A stretch of DNA of 35,567 nt, taken from JAQUGA01 sp964521105. Lineage in GTDB: Bacteria > Bacteroidota > Bacteroidia > Bacteroidales > WCHB1-69. Each line of letters starts with the position of its first letter. Positions within the stretch are counted from its first letter, which is position 1. A program made the translations under genes and the position numbers. This document shows, piece after piece, positions 7,846-15,133 of the stretch. The stretch lies in the NCBI GenBank assembly GCA_964521105.1, contig CAZFPO010000021.1, forward strand, positions 1 through 35,567, given 5' to 3'. Under the pieces are notes generated by a model. That model was not told the origin of the DNA, searched no databases, and saw only the letters and a list, made by a program, of their open reading frames with translations.

Positions 7846-8238
7846 TTAGTGATTATGCCCACATTGATGATTTTCACCATCGGCATGATGTGCGGTATGT
7901 GTGGAACAACTTACACCACTATCGGTTAATTTACCGGACGCATAATGTTTTACATTTTCCAACACATCGCCACTACAACCTCTAATCACTTCAATTCCTG
8001 AGTTGTTCAAAACGTTGATGGCACCGGCTCCAATTCCACCAGCAAGCATAACACTTACGCCAATTTGAGCTAAATCGCTGGCGATATTTGATTTACAACC
8101 GCAACCTTGAACTGATTCAAGAATATCCTCTTCTTTGATTTCGCCACTCTCGGATATCGAATAAATTCCATAATATTCACAATGACCAAAATGATCATCA
8201 ATTTTATTGTTTCGGGTAATAGGTACTGCAATTTTCAT
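7846..8238 (-). CDS. NifX/NifB-family cofactor-binding protein with His-rich tail
   Basis: 130 residues. Residues 1-100 are the dinitrogenase iron-molybdenum cofactor biosynthesis fold (MKIAVPITRNNKIDDHFGHC start, GG-IGAGAINVLNNSGIEV). Stand-alone members bind metal-sulfur clusters or metals. Residues after ~107 form a tail rich in His and Cys (THTAHH, HQCGHNH), a likely metal ligand; a CGC motif also lies mid-protein. It begins 11 bp after the methionine gamma-lyase-like gene and should share its transcript. One of three NifX-family proteins in the cluster; the tail resembles that of the one at 13369-13737. The substrate is unknown. Confidence 0.85.
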   Translation of the reverse strand: MKIAVPITRNNKIDDHFGHCEYYGIYSISESGEIKEEDILESVQGCGCKSNIASDLAQIGVSVMLAGGIGAGAINVLNNSGIEVIRGCSGDVLENVKHYASGKLTDSGVSCSTHTAHHADGENHQCGHNH

Positions 8239-8249
8239 TTTTTTGTTTT

Positions 8250-9431
8250 TTATACTTTTTCTAAGCCTTGTTTTAAGTCTGCTATAATATCCTCAACATC
8301 TTCAATACCAACAGCAAAGCGAATTAAATCATCGGTAATACCAGCTTTAATTTTTCCTTCTTTGGTTACTTTTGAGTGAGTCATGGATGCAGGATGTTGA
8401 ATTAAGGTTTCAACCCCACCTAAAGATACGGCCAAAAGGGCTAAATGAACATTATTCATTAAAGTTTTAGCAGCTTCAAATCCACCTTTCAAACCAAAAC
8501 TAATCATTGATCCAGGTGCTTTTAATTGGCGTTGGGCAAGTTCGTATTGAGGATGAGATTTTAATCCTGGATATTTAATCCAAGCTACTTTTGGATGATT
8601 TTCTAAAAATTCAGCTACTTTTTGTGAATTTTCAACAGCTCTATCAATACGTATTCCTAAGGTTTTTACACCTCTTAAAACCATATATGCTTGATGAGGA
8701 TCCATATTACAACCCAAGCTAACCATCATTCCACGTAATTTCGCATACACCTCTTTATCTTTTGCAACCACAATACCTGCAACAATATCAGCATGTCCAT
8801 TTATGAATTTTGTCATTGAATGAAATACGATATCTGCACCTAGATCTAATGGTTTAAGCAAATAAGGGCTACTAAATGTATTATCAACAACTAAAATAGC
8901 ACCGTGGCGATGAGCTATTTCGGCACATTTTTCAATGTCTGTAATATCCATGGTTGGATTGGCAGGTGATTCAATGTAAAGTACTTTTGTATTTGGTTTA
9001 AAGGCTTTTTCAACGTTTTCGACATCTGTGGTGTTAATATAAGTACTTTCGATTCCAAATTTTGGATAATGATTTTCCATTATTGCTCGCGAAGGTCCAT
9101 ACACAGCATCGGTACTTACCATATGATCGCCTTGTCCTAAAAGAGCTTGATATATAACATTTACTGCAGCCATTCCTGAACTAACAGCAATGCCACCAAA
9201 ACCATTTTCTAAAGCCGCAATTTGACGCTCAAGAGCATCAATCGTTGGATTATTGATACGTGTGTAGATATATCCTTTGCTTTCTCCAGCAAAACATTTA
9301 GCTCCCTCTTCGGCACTTGCAAAAGAAAAAGTTGATGTCTGATAAATTGGCACTGTAGCCGATCCAAATTGATCTTCAATTTCGCCAGCATGAATTAGTT
9401 TCGTGTTAAATCCTGAATTTTTCGTGTTCAT
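8250..9431 (-). CDS. Cys/Met metabolism PLP enzyme, methionine gamma-lyase-like
   Basis: A 393-residue enzyme of the gamma family of PLP enzymes. It has the PLP lysine in HSMTKFINGH (Lys208), Asp183 in VVDNTFSSPYL, and the GCNMDPHQAYMVLRGVKTL stretch typical of methionine gamma-lyases, which split methionine to methanethiol, ammonia and 2-oxobutyrate. The loop after the active-site Tyr reads VYGPS, whereas well-studied methionine gamma-lyases have Cys there (YGCT), so cystathionine gamma-lyase or gamma-synthase activity is not excluded. I start at 9431 (MNTKNSGFNTKLIHAG), the family's usual N-terminus; an upstream ATG at 9485 overlaps the promoter. The His-tailed NifX-family gene follows within 11 bp. 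Confidence 0.88.
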   Translation of the reverse strand: MNTKNSGFNTKLIHAGEIEDQFGSATVPIYQTSTFSFASAEEGAKCFAGESKGYIYTRINNPTIDALERQIAALENGFGGIAVSSGMAAVNVIYQALLGQGDHMVSTDAVYGPSRAIMENHYPKFGIESTYINTTDVENVEKAFKPNTKVLYIESPANPTMDITDIEKCAEIAHRHGAILVVDNTFSSPYLLKPLDLGADIVFHSMTKFINGHADIVAGIVVAKDKEVYAKLRGMMVSLGCNMDPHQAYMVLRGVKTLGIRIDRAVENSQKVAEFLENHPKVAWIKYPGLKSHPQYELAQRQLKAPGSMISFGLKGGFEAAKTLMNNVHLALLAVSLGGVETLIQHPASMTHSKVTKEGKIKAGITDDLIRFAVGIEDVEDIIADLKQGLEKV

Positions 9432-9482
9432 TATTATACTTTTTTTATTGATATTTTTTTGTTGTTGATTTTTTATTGGGGA

Positions 9483-9490
9483 CAAATTTA
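9483..9490 (-). promoter_or_regulatory. -7 promoter element of the gamma-lyase-like gene
   Basis: TAAATTTG on the minus strand, about 50 bp before the ATG at 9431. The predicted leader (~45 nt) is too short for a SAM riboswitch. Confidence 0.55.
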
Positions 9491-9575
9491 GTGAACATTA
9501 GTGGGTTAAACAATTTTCAGAAAAACTTTATGACAAATAATTCGCTAAATTTGATTTCTAAATAATTCACTTCTG

Positions 9576-9980
9576 CTACAAATATGTTATTTCATGCGTA
9601 ATTTTAACTCCTGCTTGAACAAATAGCACACCTACTGGACAAGTTTCGAGAGTATGAGCTAAACATTTTTCGATTTTTGATTTTTCATCTTCAGTTTTAA
9701 TGGTTAACAAAAAGTGGATATCTGTAAATGTTGGTGCTTCATTTTTCTGTTCAGCAGTAACATGAACTTCTAAAAGATCGAAACTTACTCTCATTTTTTT
9801 AGCCACCATGGCAAAAATTGTCCCTACACAACCACTAAAACCCATTAAACATACTTCTAAAGCGGTGGGTCCACTGTTGTTTCCACCTTTAACTTCTGGT
9901 AAATCGATTACCATACTGTGATTTCTTCCGTTGTCGACCACCGACTGAAACTGTCGTGTCCAAATTGATTTTGATTCCAT
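9576..9980 (-). CDS. OsmC family peroxiredoxin-like protein
   Basis: 134 residues with both cysteines of the OsmC/Ohr family: Cys51 in CLMGFSGCVG and Cys114 in TLETCPVG. The family reduces organic hydroperoxides through this Cys pair, or handles related reactive sulfur species. An extra Cys44 lies seven residues before the first. The sequence is closer to the general OsmC/YhfA branch than to Ohr. It lies 54 bp after the second MinD-type ATPase gene, without an obvious TAnnTTTG of its own, so it may be the last gene of that operon and protect oxygen-sensitive clusters. That last point is inference. Confidence 0.88.
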   Translation of the reverse strand: MESKSIWTRQFQSVVDNGRNHSMVIDLPEVKGGNNSGPTALEVCLMGFSGCVGTIFAMVAKKMRVSFDLLEVHVTAEQKNEAPTFTDIHFLLTIKTEDEKSKIEKCLAHTLETCPVGVLFVQAGVKITHEITYL

Positions 9981-10034
9981 TTATTTTTTTTTAGTTTATA
10001 ATTCTCTTTGCAGGCATCATTGCCCATTAAATAT

Positions 10035-10901
10035 TTAAGATTTTTTTATTCGTTCAAACGCATTTTTAAGTTGTTTGGATATAATTGATTCAGGGGCATA
10101 TTCAACAATACTTTTACAATTAACCATTGCCTCAACTACTTGAGCGTCAAACGAAAGTGTAGCAAGGATTAAAATATTTTTTTCATTACAATAGTGTTCA
10201 ATTTCTTTGGATATTATAAAGTTTAAATCATATTTATTTACGATGACCCAAGTTTTTGCATTATACTTTCCCGTAATTTCAATCGTTCTTTTTAAGTCGT
10301 GTACACCCGATATTGTAGGTTCGGTGACAATTATTACATGATTTACACCTGTAATTGTCGACATAACCGCGCACCCAATTCCTGGAGGTCCGTCAATAAT
10401 TATGGTCTCAATGTTATTTGATTTTGCGAGACTTTTAGCTTTCTCACGAACTAAATTAACCAATTTACCAGAATTTTCTTCACCTGGCGACAACCTGCCA
10501 TATACCATTTTTCCATTTCGGAAAGTACCCGAATACATTCGGCTTTTATCGTTTTTCACCATTTTAATAGCGTCAGCCGGGCAAATTCGCGAGCATAATC
10601 TACAGCCATCGCAATAAGTTTGATTTACTTCAAGTTGATATTCCTTATTAAATGAAAGAGCATCAAAGCTACAATATGGAATACACATTCCACAATTCCG
10701 ACAAAGATTGTAATCAATTTCTGCCTTTTCGCCAGCGATATAAACGATTTCTTCTTCGTGAGTTGGCTCGAAAATAAGATATAAATTGGCAGCATCAACA
10801 TCACAATCAGCTAACACCACTTTTTCGTTTAGGCTTGCCAAAGCAGCACTGATGCTACTTTTTCCTGTTCCACCTTTTCCGCTAATTACTGCTATTTCCA
10901 T
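10035..10901 (-). CDS. MinD-superfamily ATPase with inserted ferredoxin domain (second of pair)
   Basis: 288 residues of the COG1149 type. A deviant Walker A GKGGTGKS (8-15) is followed by a two-cluster ferredoxin insert: Cys67, 70, 73 and 77, then Cys97, 100, 103 and 107, each CxxCxxCxxxC ligating one 4Fe-4S cluster. The ATPase continues with IIIDGPPGIGC. Such proteins come in pairs and probably couple ATP hydrolysis to Fe-S or metal-cofactor handling with NifX-family partners. The ATG at 10901 is preferred to the GTG at 10910; either way the gene overlaps the end of the paralogous ATPase by about 20 bp, implying translational coupling. Confidence 0.9.
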   Translation of the reverse strand: MEIAVISGKGGTGKSSISAALASLNEKVVLADCDVDAANLYLIFEPTHEEEIVYIAGEKAEIDYNLCRNCGMCIPYCSFDALSFNKEYQLEVNQTYCDGCRLCSRICPADAIKMVKNDKSRMYSGTFRNGKMVYGRLSPGEENSGKLVNLVREKAKSLAKSNNIETIIIDGPPGIGCAVMSTITGVNHVIIVTEPTISGVHDLKRTIEITGKYNAKTWVIVNKYDLNFIISKEIEHYCNEKNILILATLSFDAQVVEAMVNCKSIVEYAPESIISKQLKNAFERIKKS

Positions 10902-11757
10902 GTTGTTCACAAATTAATTCAAACATTTTTTCTAATTCATTTTTAAACTCTGGTCGATGCTGTGCAAGCAAAAAACCACTTGAATAAAGCTGAGCAATCT
11001 CCTTGTCAAAAGGAATTTCCATTAACAATTCTATGTTTTCTTCTTCTAAATAATCATACACATCACGATTGCCCAAACCTGCTCTATTAATTATTACACC
11101 ATACTCTTTTTTCAAGGTTTTCAAGGTTTCCACCGATTGTTTCAAATCGCTAAGTCCAAAAGGAGTGGGTTCGGTAACAAGTAATACATAATCGGCTGAT
11201 TCAACGGTATGTATAAACGGACATGAAGTTCCAGGCGGTGAATCCAAAATAACGATATTGTATTTGCGAGCAGCTTTTACACCTGCTTTAATCACTTTTA
11301 CTGGCGAATAAACACCCACCTCAACTCTTGATTCGATGATATCGCCAATGTTTTGTGCTTGATGTTTGCTAACTTTTCCCAAAACAACATCTTTCAAACT
11401 TATGGCACCATATCGACAAGCAACAGAGCATGCTCCACATCCATGACACAAATCATCAATAACTTTTATCACCTTAGATTTTGGGAGAATAAAAATTGCG
11501 TTGTACGCACAATAATCGTGGCATTTTCCACAATACGTACACTTACTCTCGTCAATCACTGGAACTTTTTGACTTACCACAATCTCTTCTATAAATTTCA
11601 CATCAAAAAATCCTAAATCATTTGGCTCTTCTGCATCGCAATCGAGCAAACACAAGGAGTGATTAGCATGACTCAAAGCATAGAATAAATTAGTTGAAAT
11701 CAAGGTTTTACCTGTTCCACCTTTACCACTAGCTACAGCTATTTTAAGTTTATTCAT
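10882..11757 (-). CDS. MinD-superfamily ATPase with inserted ferredoxin domain (first of pair)
   Basis: 291 residues, same design as the next gene: Walker A GKGGTGKT (11-18), ferredoxin insert with Cys73, 76, 79, 83 and Cys104, 107, 110, 114, then VILDSPPGTSC. The region after the second cluster has a longer linker (VVLGKVSKHQAQNIGDIIESR) than usual for a simple ferredoxin. Probably forms a heterodimer with its overlapping partner. In Desulfovibrio the orange-protein (ORP) complex also joins a pair of such ATPases to a NifX-family metal-cluster protein, and the same ingredients are present here. It starts 5 bp after the end of the broken ZIP gene. Confidence 0.9.
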   Translation of the reverse strand: MNKLKIAVASGKGGTGKTLISTNLFYALSHANHSLCLLDCDAEEPNDLGFFDVKFIEEIVVSQKVPVIDESKCTYCGKCHDYCAYNAIFILPKSKVIKVIDDLCHGCGACSVACRYGAISLKDVVLGKVSKHQAQNIGDIIESRVEVGVYSPVKVIKAGVKAARKYNIVILDSPPGTSCPFIHTVESADYVLLVTEPTPFGLSDLKQSVETLKTLKKEYGVIINRAGLGNRDVYDYLEEENIELLMEIPFDKEIAQLYSSGFLLAQHRPEFKNELEKMFELICEQHGNSSN

Positions 11758-11762
11758 ACATA

Positions 11763-12509
11763 TTATTTTTGAAGAAGTTTTATCATCAAAATAATTGATA
11801 TTCCTATTAATATTAAAAGAATTTGAAAAATCGATTCTTTAAAGTTTGTCTTTTTGTGCATTTCGGGAATTAAATCGGCCAACGAAATATATAAGAAACT
11901 TGAGGCAGAAAAAGCCAAAGCATATGGAATTAATAATTTAATACTATCGAGGGCAAAATAGGCAATTATCCCGGTTATTATTGCCGACGAGCCAGAAATC
12001 ATATTGTAAAACAATGCTTTTTTTCGACTTAAACCTCATTTTAGCAAAATTCCAAAATCAGCCAATTCTTGAGGTATTTCGTGAAAAACAACCGATAGGC
12101 TTACAAAAATTCCAAGTTCAATGGAACTAAGAAAAGAAGCGGCAATCACAACTCCATCAATGGCATTGTGAAAAGCATCACCGATTAAAATCATTGGAAT
12201 GGCAGATTTTAAATGACGCTCGCAATTTTTGTTTTGGCAAGTCCTCCATAAAATAATTTTTTCGAGGATGAAAAAAAAGAGGATTCCTCCTAAAATTATC
12301 GGAAAAATGCTTTTGCTGTTCATCATCGAAACCGCTTTTGGAATCATTCCCAAAAAAGCAGCTCCCAAAAGGGTTCCCCCTGAAAGATACATTAAATAGG
12401 TAGAAATTTTAGCTAAGGCTTCTTTTTTAAAAAACAAGAGTAATCCCGCTAAAGCCACACTGCCAACACTTCCAATTATTAACGCTAAAATGATATAAAA
12501 AAGTACCAT
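11763..12509 (-). pseudogene. ZIP-family metal transporter, interrupted by in-frame TGA
   Basis: One continuous frame of 248 codons with a single TGA at codon 158 (12038-12036). Before it lie transmembrane helices with the ZIP metal-site motifs DAFHNAIDG (111-119) and HEIPQE (143-148). After it, eight codons (GLSRKKA) lead into FYNMISGSSAIITGIIAY and the remaining helices, just as in intact ZIP proteins, where this site is usually Gly or Ser in a (K/Y)GGFS-like turn; GGA to TGA or TCA to TGA would explain it. ZIP proteins import zinc, iron or other divalent metals. The ATG abuts the stop of the DUF89 gene (TAAATG) and the MinD-type gene follows 5 bp on, so it is mid-operon. Nonsense mutation or sequencing error. 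Confidence 0.85.
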
Positions 12510-13400
12510 TTACTTTTGACCTAAATTTACAACTACAAAATCTCCTTTTTTCACGTTTAATACCTCGGCAATCATTTCGCACTTAACCATAAGTAAAAAA
12601 AAGATTCGAGGATCTTTGAGCGAAATTAGTCCTTCAAGGTTTCCTTGTCCTTTTGAGATGATTAAATCTGCATTTTCGAACAACTTTTTAAAATCTCGCG
12701 AGCTTTTCTCGAGTACCGTTGAGGGTGCATCATATCCATTAGAAACCACTGTTGCAACTTCGTTCATTTTAACTTCATCGGCATCGTGAATCAGTGCATC
12801 GTTTAAAATGGGACCTCCTTTAACCGCGAACGTGACCTTTTTGGCTTGCATCACTTCAATAAAAAGCCTATCAAAAGCAATTTCACCCGAATTATCACCT
12901 AAATATAAAATGTTTTCAGCATTATCAATCGCGATCTTCAATTTTTCGGAGTGATTGATGGCAAATTGTTCGGATAATACCTTTTGAATGGTTTGATAAA
13001 CATCAAATTGAAGATGAGCACCGTAATCGATGATATTACCAGCAATAGCCAATCGCAAAGCCATGTCGAATGGGTTTTCTGATTTCATTACTTTCGGTTT
13101 CCACTCCTCAGTTAATTTGATTGCCAAAGCATTAAACTCCTTTTTCTCGGATTCGAAGGGATCGGAAATTCCGGTAATTTCACAAAAACGTTGATTTAGC
13201 TCTCTTTGAATTTCCGGACTGCTCAATGAATGAAAACGAATCATGGCTTCTTTATAAAAAAACTCAAAAATTAAACGTTGATTTTCATCAATGTTAAATT
13301 TCTCAAAAAGCCTTTGATACGTTTTCAAAAAACATCTTTTACAACGCTCATCAATTTTCGACTCAATGTTAGTGTTGACAATTTCCATGATCGTGTTCAT
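12510..13400 (-). CDS. DUF89 / ARMT1-like metal-dependent phosphatase family protein
   Basis: 296 residues. N-terminal CxxC (Cys20, Cys23 in ERCKRCFLK) and the family core YLGDNSGEIAFDRLF at 166-180, with GNIIDYG at 121-127. DUF89 proteins are metal-dependent phosphatases acting on damaged or over-phosphorylated metabolites; the CxxC form in anaerobes often sits beside MinD/NifX genes, and its substrate there is unknown to me. The start overlaps the NifX-family gene upstream by 20-32 bp (ATG at 13400, or a second at 13388), and the ZIP ATG directly follows its stop, so it is tightly inside the operon. Confidence 0.85.
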   Translation of the reverse strand: MNTIMEIVNTNIESKIDERCKRCFLKTYQRLFEKFNIDENQRLIFEFFYKEAMIRFHSLSSPEIQRELNQRFCEITGISDPFESEKKEFNALAIKLTEEWKPKVMKSENPFDMALRLAIAGNIIDYGAHLQFDVYQTIQKVLSEQFAINHSEKLKIAIDNAENILYLGDNSGEIAFDRLFIEVMQAKKVTFAVKGGPILNDALIHDADEVKMNEVATVVSNGYDAPSTVLEKSSRDFKKLFENADLIISKGQGNLEGLISLKDPRIFFLLMVKCEMIAEVLNVKKGDFVVVNLGQK

Positions 13401-13737
13401 CGTGATTGCAGTAGTTTGCGTTAAGAGTTAGTTTATTCGCCAAAAAATCTTCTACCAATTCACGGGAATTTTTTATAGGAGCTCCTACAAAAGCGTTAAT
13501 TTTTTGTTCGTTAAAAAGCATGATGGCTCTTTCGCCCATGCCTCCAGCGATAACATCTGTTACCCCAAATTGAGCTACCCATCGAGGATATAATCCCGGG
13601 ACATGCTCAGGCGGAACTGTTTCGGTGATGTTTGTAATTTGATTGTCAACCACTTCAACAATGGCAAACGTTTGGCAATGTCCGAAATGCTCGCACAATA
13701 CACCATTTTCTAATGGAATTGCAATTTTTTTATTCAT
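13369..13737 (-). CDS. NifX/NifB-family protein with His-rich tail
   Basis: 122 residues of the dinitrogenase iron-molybdenum cofactor biosynthesis fold: KIAIPLENGVLCEHFGHCQTF near the N-terminus, the VIAGGMGERAIMLFNEQKINAFVGA core, and a C-terminal metal-ligand tail (CNHDEHDHGNCQH). A Cys/His pair in FGHC follows the first strand. The family carries or shields metal-sulfur clusters; orange protein (ORP) is a member. It overlaps the DUF89 gene and is separated from the DUF5320 gene by ~140 bp holding interleaved inverted repeats. Confidence 0.87.
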   Translation of the reverse strand: MNKKIAIPLENGVLCEHFGHCQTFAIVEVVDNQITNITETVPPEHVPGLYPRWVAQFGVTDVIAGGMGERAIMLFNEQKINAFVGAPIKNSRELVEDFLANKLTLNANYCNHDEHDHGNCQH

Positions 13738-13774
13738 ATTAATGATTTTATAATTTGATTTTTATTAAAAATTA

Positions 13775-13848
13775 TTTTAGCTCAGATAAGAGGATGACTA
13801 AGAAAGGCATTTATAATTATGAGCTAAAAGCCCTTTTTAGACATCCTC
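13775..13848. repeat. Two interleaved inverted repeats (A-B-A'-B')
   Basis: A is TTTTAGCTCA at 13775-13784 and pairs perfectly with A' TGAGCTAAAA at 13820-13829. B, 13790-13808, starts GAGGATG and ends GGC; it pairs at 16 of 19 positions with B', 13830-13848, which starts GCC and ends CATCCTC. Because the arms alternate, the two stems are either mutually exclusive or form a pseudoknot. No T-run follows B on the coding (minus) strand, so a plain terminator is not the obvious reading. It lies between the DUF5320 and NifX-family genes of one apparent operon. Confidence 0.6.
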
Positions 13849-13878
13849 AATTTAAAAGATGGCATCTAATCACATCTT

Positions 13879-14064
13879 CTACCTTCCGCCTCGAAAACGA
13901 TTTTGATTACCAAAGCCGCAGCTCCTGGCACGTCCTAAACCTTTTCCTTGACTACCTCTGCCCATGTAATTAGGGGTTTCGGATTCATTTTGGGAACATT
14001 TTCCCATTTTTCTACCGGTCATGGCTCCTTTGCCCATAGGTCCGGAATGATCAAAATTTGGCAT
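13879..14064 (-). CDS. Small Gly/Met-rich protein, DUF5320-like
   Basis: 61 residues: the N-terminal SGPMGKGAMTGRKMGKC pattern is characteristic of the DUF5320 family, followed by a Gly/Arg-rich tail (MGRGSQGKGLGRARSC, FRGGR). These short proteins are regularly found next to NifX-family and MinD-type genes in anaerobes, though no function is established. Two Cys (in GKC and RSC) could bind metal. It lies 15 bp after the NifX-family gene at 14080 and should be co-transcribed. The composition is low-complexity, but position, start and family pattern support a real gene. Confidence 0.75.
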   Translation of the reverse strand: MPNFDHSGPMGKGAMTGRKMGKCSQNESETPNYMGRGSQGKGLGRARSCGFGNQNRFRGGR

Positions 14065-14079
14065 ACAACCTCCTTATTT

Positions 14080-14394
14080 TTATTGATTAAGAACTTCAAT
14101 TAATTCTTCAATGGTTTTTGTTTCTTTAACAACAATCATTTGTATTTTTAAACTGTCGAAAAGTGGTTTGATTTTTATTCCGAATTCACCAGAAATAACC
14201 TTTTCAACACTACGGCTTGCAACCAACTGAACAGATGCAGGTCCAGCACCTTCTTGTGCGTTTAAATTGGGATTAGGAATATATTCAACCGATTTTGAAT
14301 CCGTATCATAGATTACAAAATATGCACACCGCCCAAAACGTGGGTCGATGGTTGAATTTAAGCTGTTTCCGCTTGATGTAATGGCAATTTTCAT
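14080..14394 (-). CDS. NifX/NifB-family cofactor-binding protein
   Basis: 104 residues, a single dinitrogenase iron-molybdenum cofactor domain without His tail: MKIAITSSGNSLNSTIDPRFGRCAYF start with the DPRFGRC motif, then PASVQLVASRSVEKVISGEFG. It is the most ORP-like of the three NifX-family members by its DPRFGRC start. It begins 15 bp after the DUF134 regulator stop and precedes DUF5320, a common three-gene block in anaerobes. Probably binds a metal-sulfur cluster; substrate unknown. Confidence 0.88.
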   Translation of the reverse strand: MKIAITSSGNSLNSTIDPRFGRCAYFVIYDTDSKSVEYIPNPNLNAQEGAGPASVQLVASRSVEKVISGEFGIKIKPLFDSLKIQMIVVKETKTIEELIEVLNQ

Positions 14395-14409
14395 GATTTC
14401 TATTTTATG

Positions 14410-14982
14410 TTATTTATTACATTTTCGATGCCCTTTACGAATCATGGCATGATTGCATTTTGGACAATTATCCCTGTTGCACTGATTTCCAATATGGTGA
14501 GCTTGCTCAAAACCACATTCGGGACAAATGCAAGTATCATGTCCATTGTCCGAATCATTAATGTCTTCATCTTCACAAATGTTGATTTGTAAGGATGAGC
14601 ACAAAGGACACTTGTCCACTTTTTTATCTTTATCAGGTTTGCTGAAAAAACAATTACATTTTTTACAATGATACCAATCGCTATCAAAATAAACTTTTCC
14701 ACCTTCAATCGACATTTGAGAGCCCTCCACAAAAGCTTTAGCAATTTTTTGACGTGCCGAAGCATAAATTCGAGTGAACGTTGGACGAGATACACCCATT
14801 ATCAGTGATGAGTCGTGATGATTAATCATATCATAATCACATAAACGCAATGCTTCATATTCTTCATAAAGCAAATTGACAACTTTATTATTATTCGTTG
14901 GGACATCGGGTCCATATGGCTTAAACCCCTTAATACAAGGAGGATTTAATACTTTTCTAATGCGTTTTATTCGTGGCGACAT
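14410..14982 (-). CDS. DUF134 family HTH regulator with C-terminal zinc ribbons
   Basis: 190 residues from the ATG at 14982 (MSPRIKRIRKVLNPP), the usual DUF134 N-terminus; the frame extends to 15039 but that part lies over the promoter. The sigma-factor-like helix-turn-helix is at about 42-88 (YEALRLCDYDMINHH, MGVSRPTFTRIYASARQKIA). Beyond the usual end of DUF134 there are zinc-ribbon Cys sets: Cys106/109 with Cys125/128, and Cys151/153/156 with Cys168/173/176. The added ribbons make it longer than typical members. As first gene of the NifX/MinD cluster, preceded by two similar palindromes, it is probably its autoregulating metal- or redox-responsive regulator. Confidence 0.88.
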   Translation of the reverse strand: MSPRIKRIRKVLNPPCIKGFKPYGPDVPTNNNKVVNLLYEEYEALRLCDYDMINHHDSSLIMGVSRPTFTRIYASARQKIAKAFVEGSQMSIEGGKVYFDSDWYHCKKCNCFFSKPDKDKKVDKCPLCSSLQINICEDEDINDSDNGHDTCICPECGFEQAHHIGNQCNRDNCPKCNHAMIRKGHRKCNK

Positions 14983-14989
14983 AATATTT

Positions 14990-15031
14990 TGAGCAATTGT
15001 TCGATGCAAAGATAATGAACTATTGTTCATT
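14990..15031. promoter_or_regulatory. DUF134 promoter with two operator-like palindromes
   Basis: The minus-strand -7 element TATCTTTG is at 15007-15014. Just upstream is a perfect inverted repeat AATGAAC-TATT-GTTCATT (15014-15031); just downstream, near the expected transcription start, is TGAGCAATTGTTCG (14990-15003). Read on the minus strand the two are alike (GAACAATAGTTCA and GAACAATTGCTCA), with centres about 26 bp apart. The layout fits repression by the DUF134 protein. Confidence 0.55.
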
Positions 15032-15133
15032 TGGTGCAAAAAATATTGTTATTTTTTCACAAAAAAAAATTTTATGTTGTTTAAAAATAAATAGTACAAT
15101 TTTGCTTATTGTACTATTTATTTTTAGATGGAA

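Noticed and set aside
8250..9490. SAM riboswitch upstream of the gamma-lyase-like gene
   Set aside because: The leader between the -7 element and the start codon is only about 45 nt, with no stem set.
11763..12509. TGA in the ZIP gene as selenocysteine or a reassigned codon
   Set aside because: The site is normally Gly or Ser, no selenoprotein context is seen, and TGA ends the gene at 512 in the normal way.
14442..14795. 117-codon frame inside the DUF134 gene
   Set aside because: It overlaps the zinc-ribbon coding region in another frame; its protein looks like a shifted translation of Cys-rich sequence with no family features.
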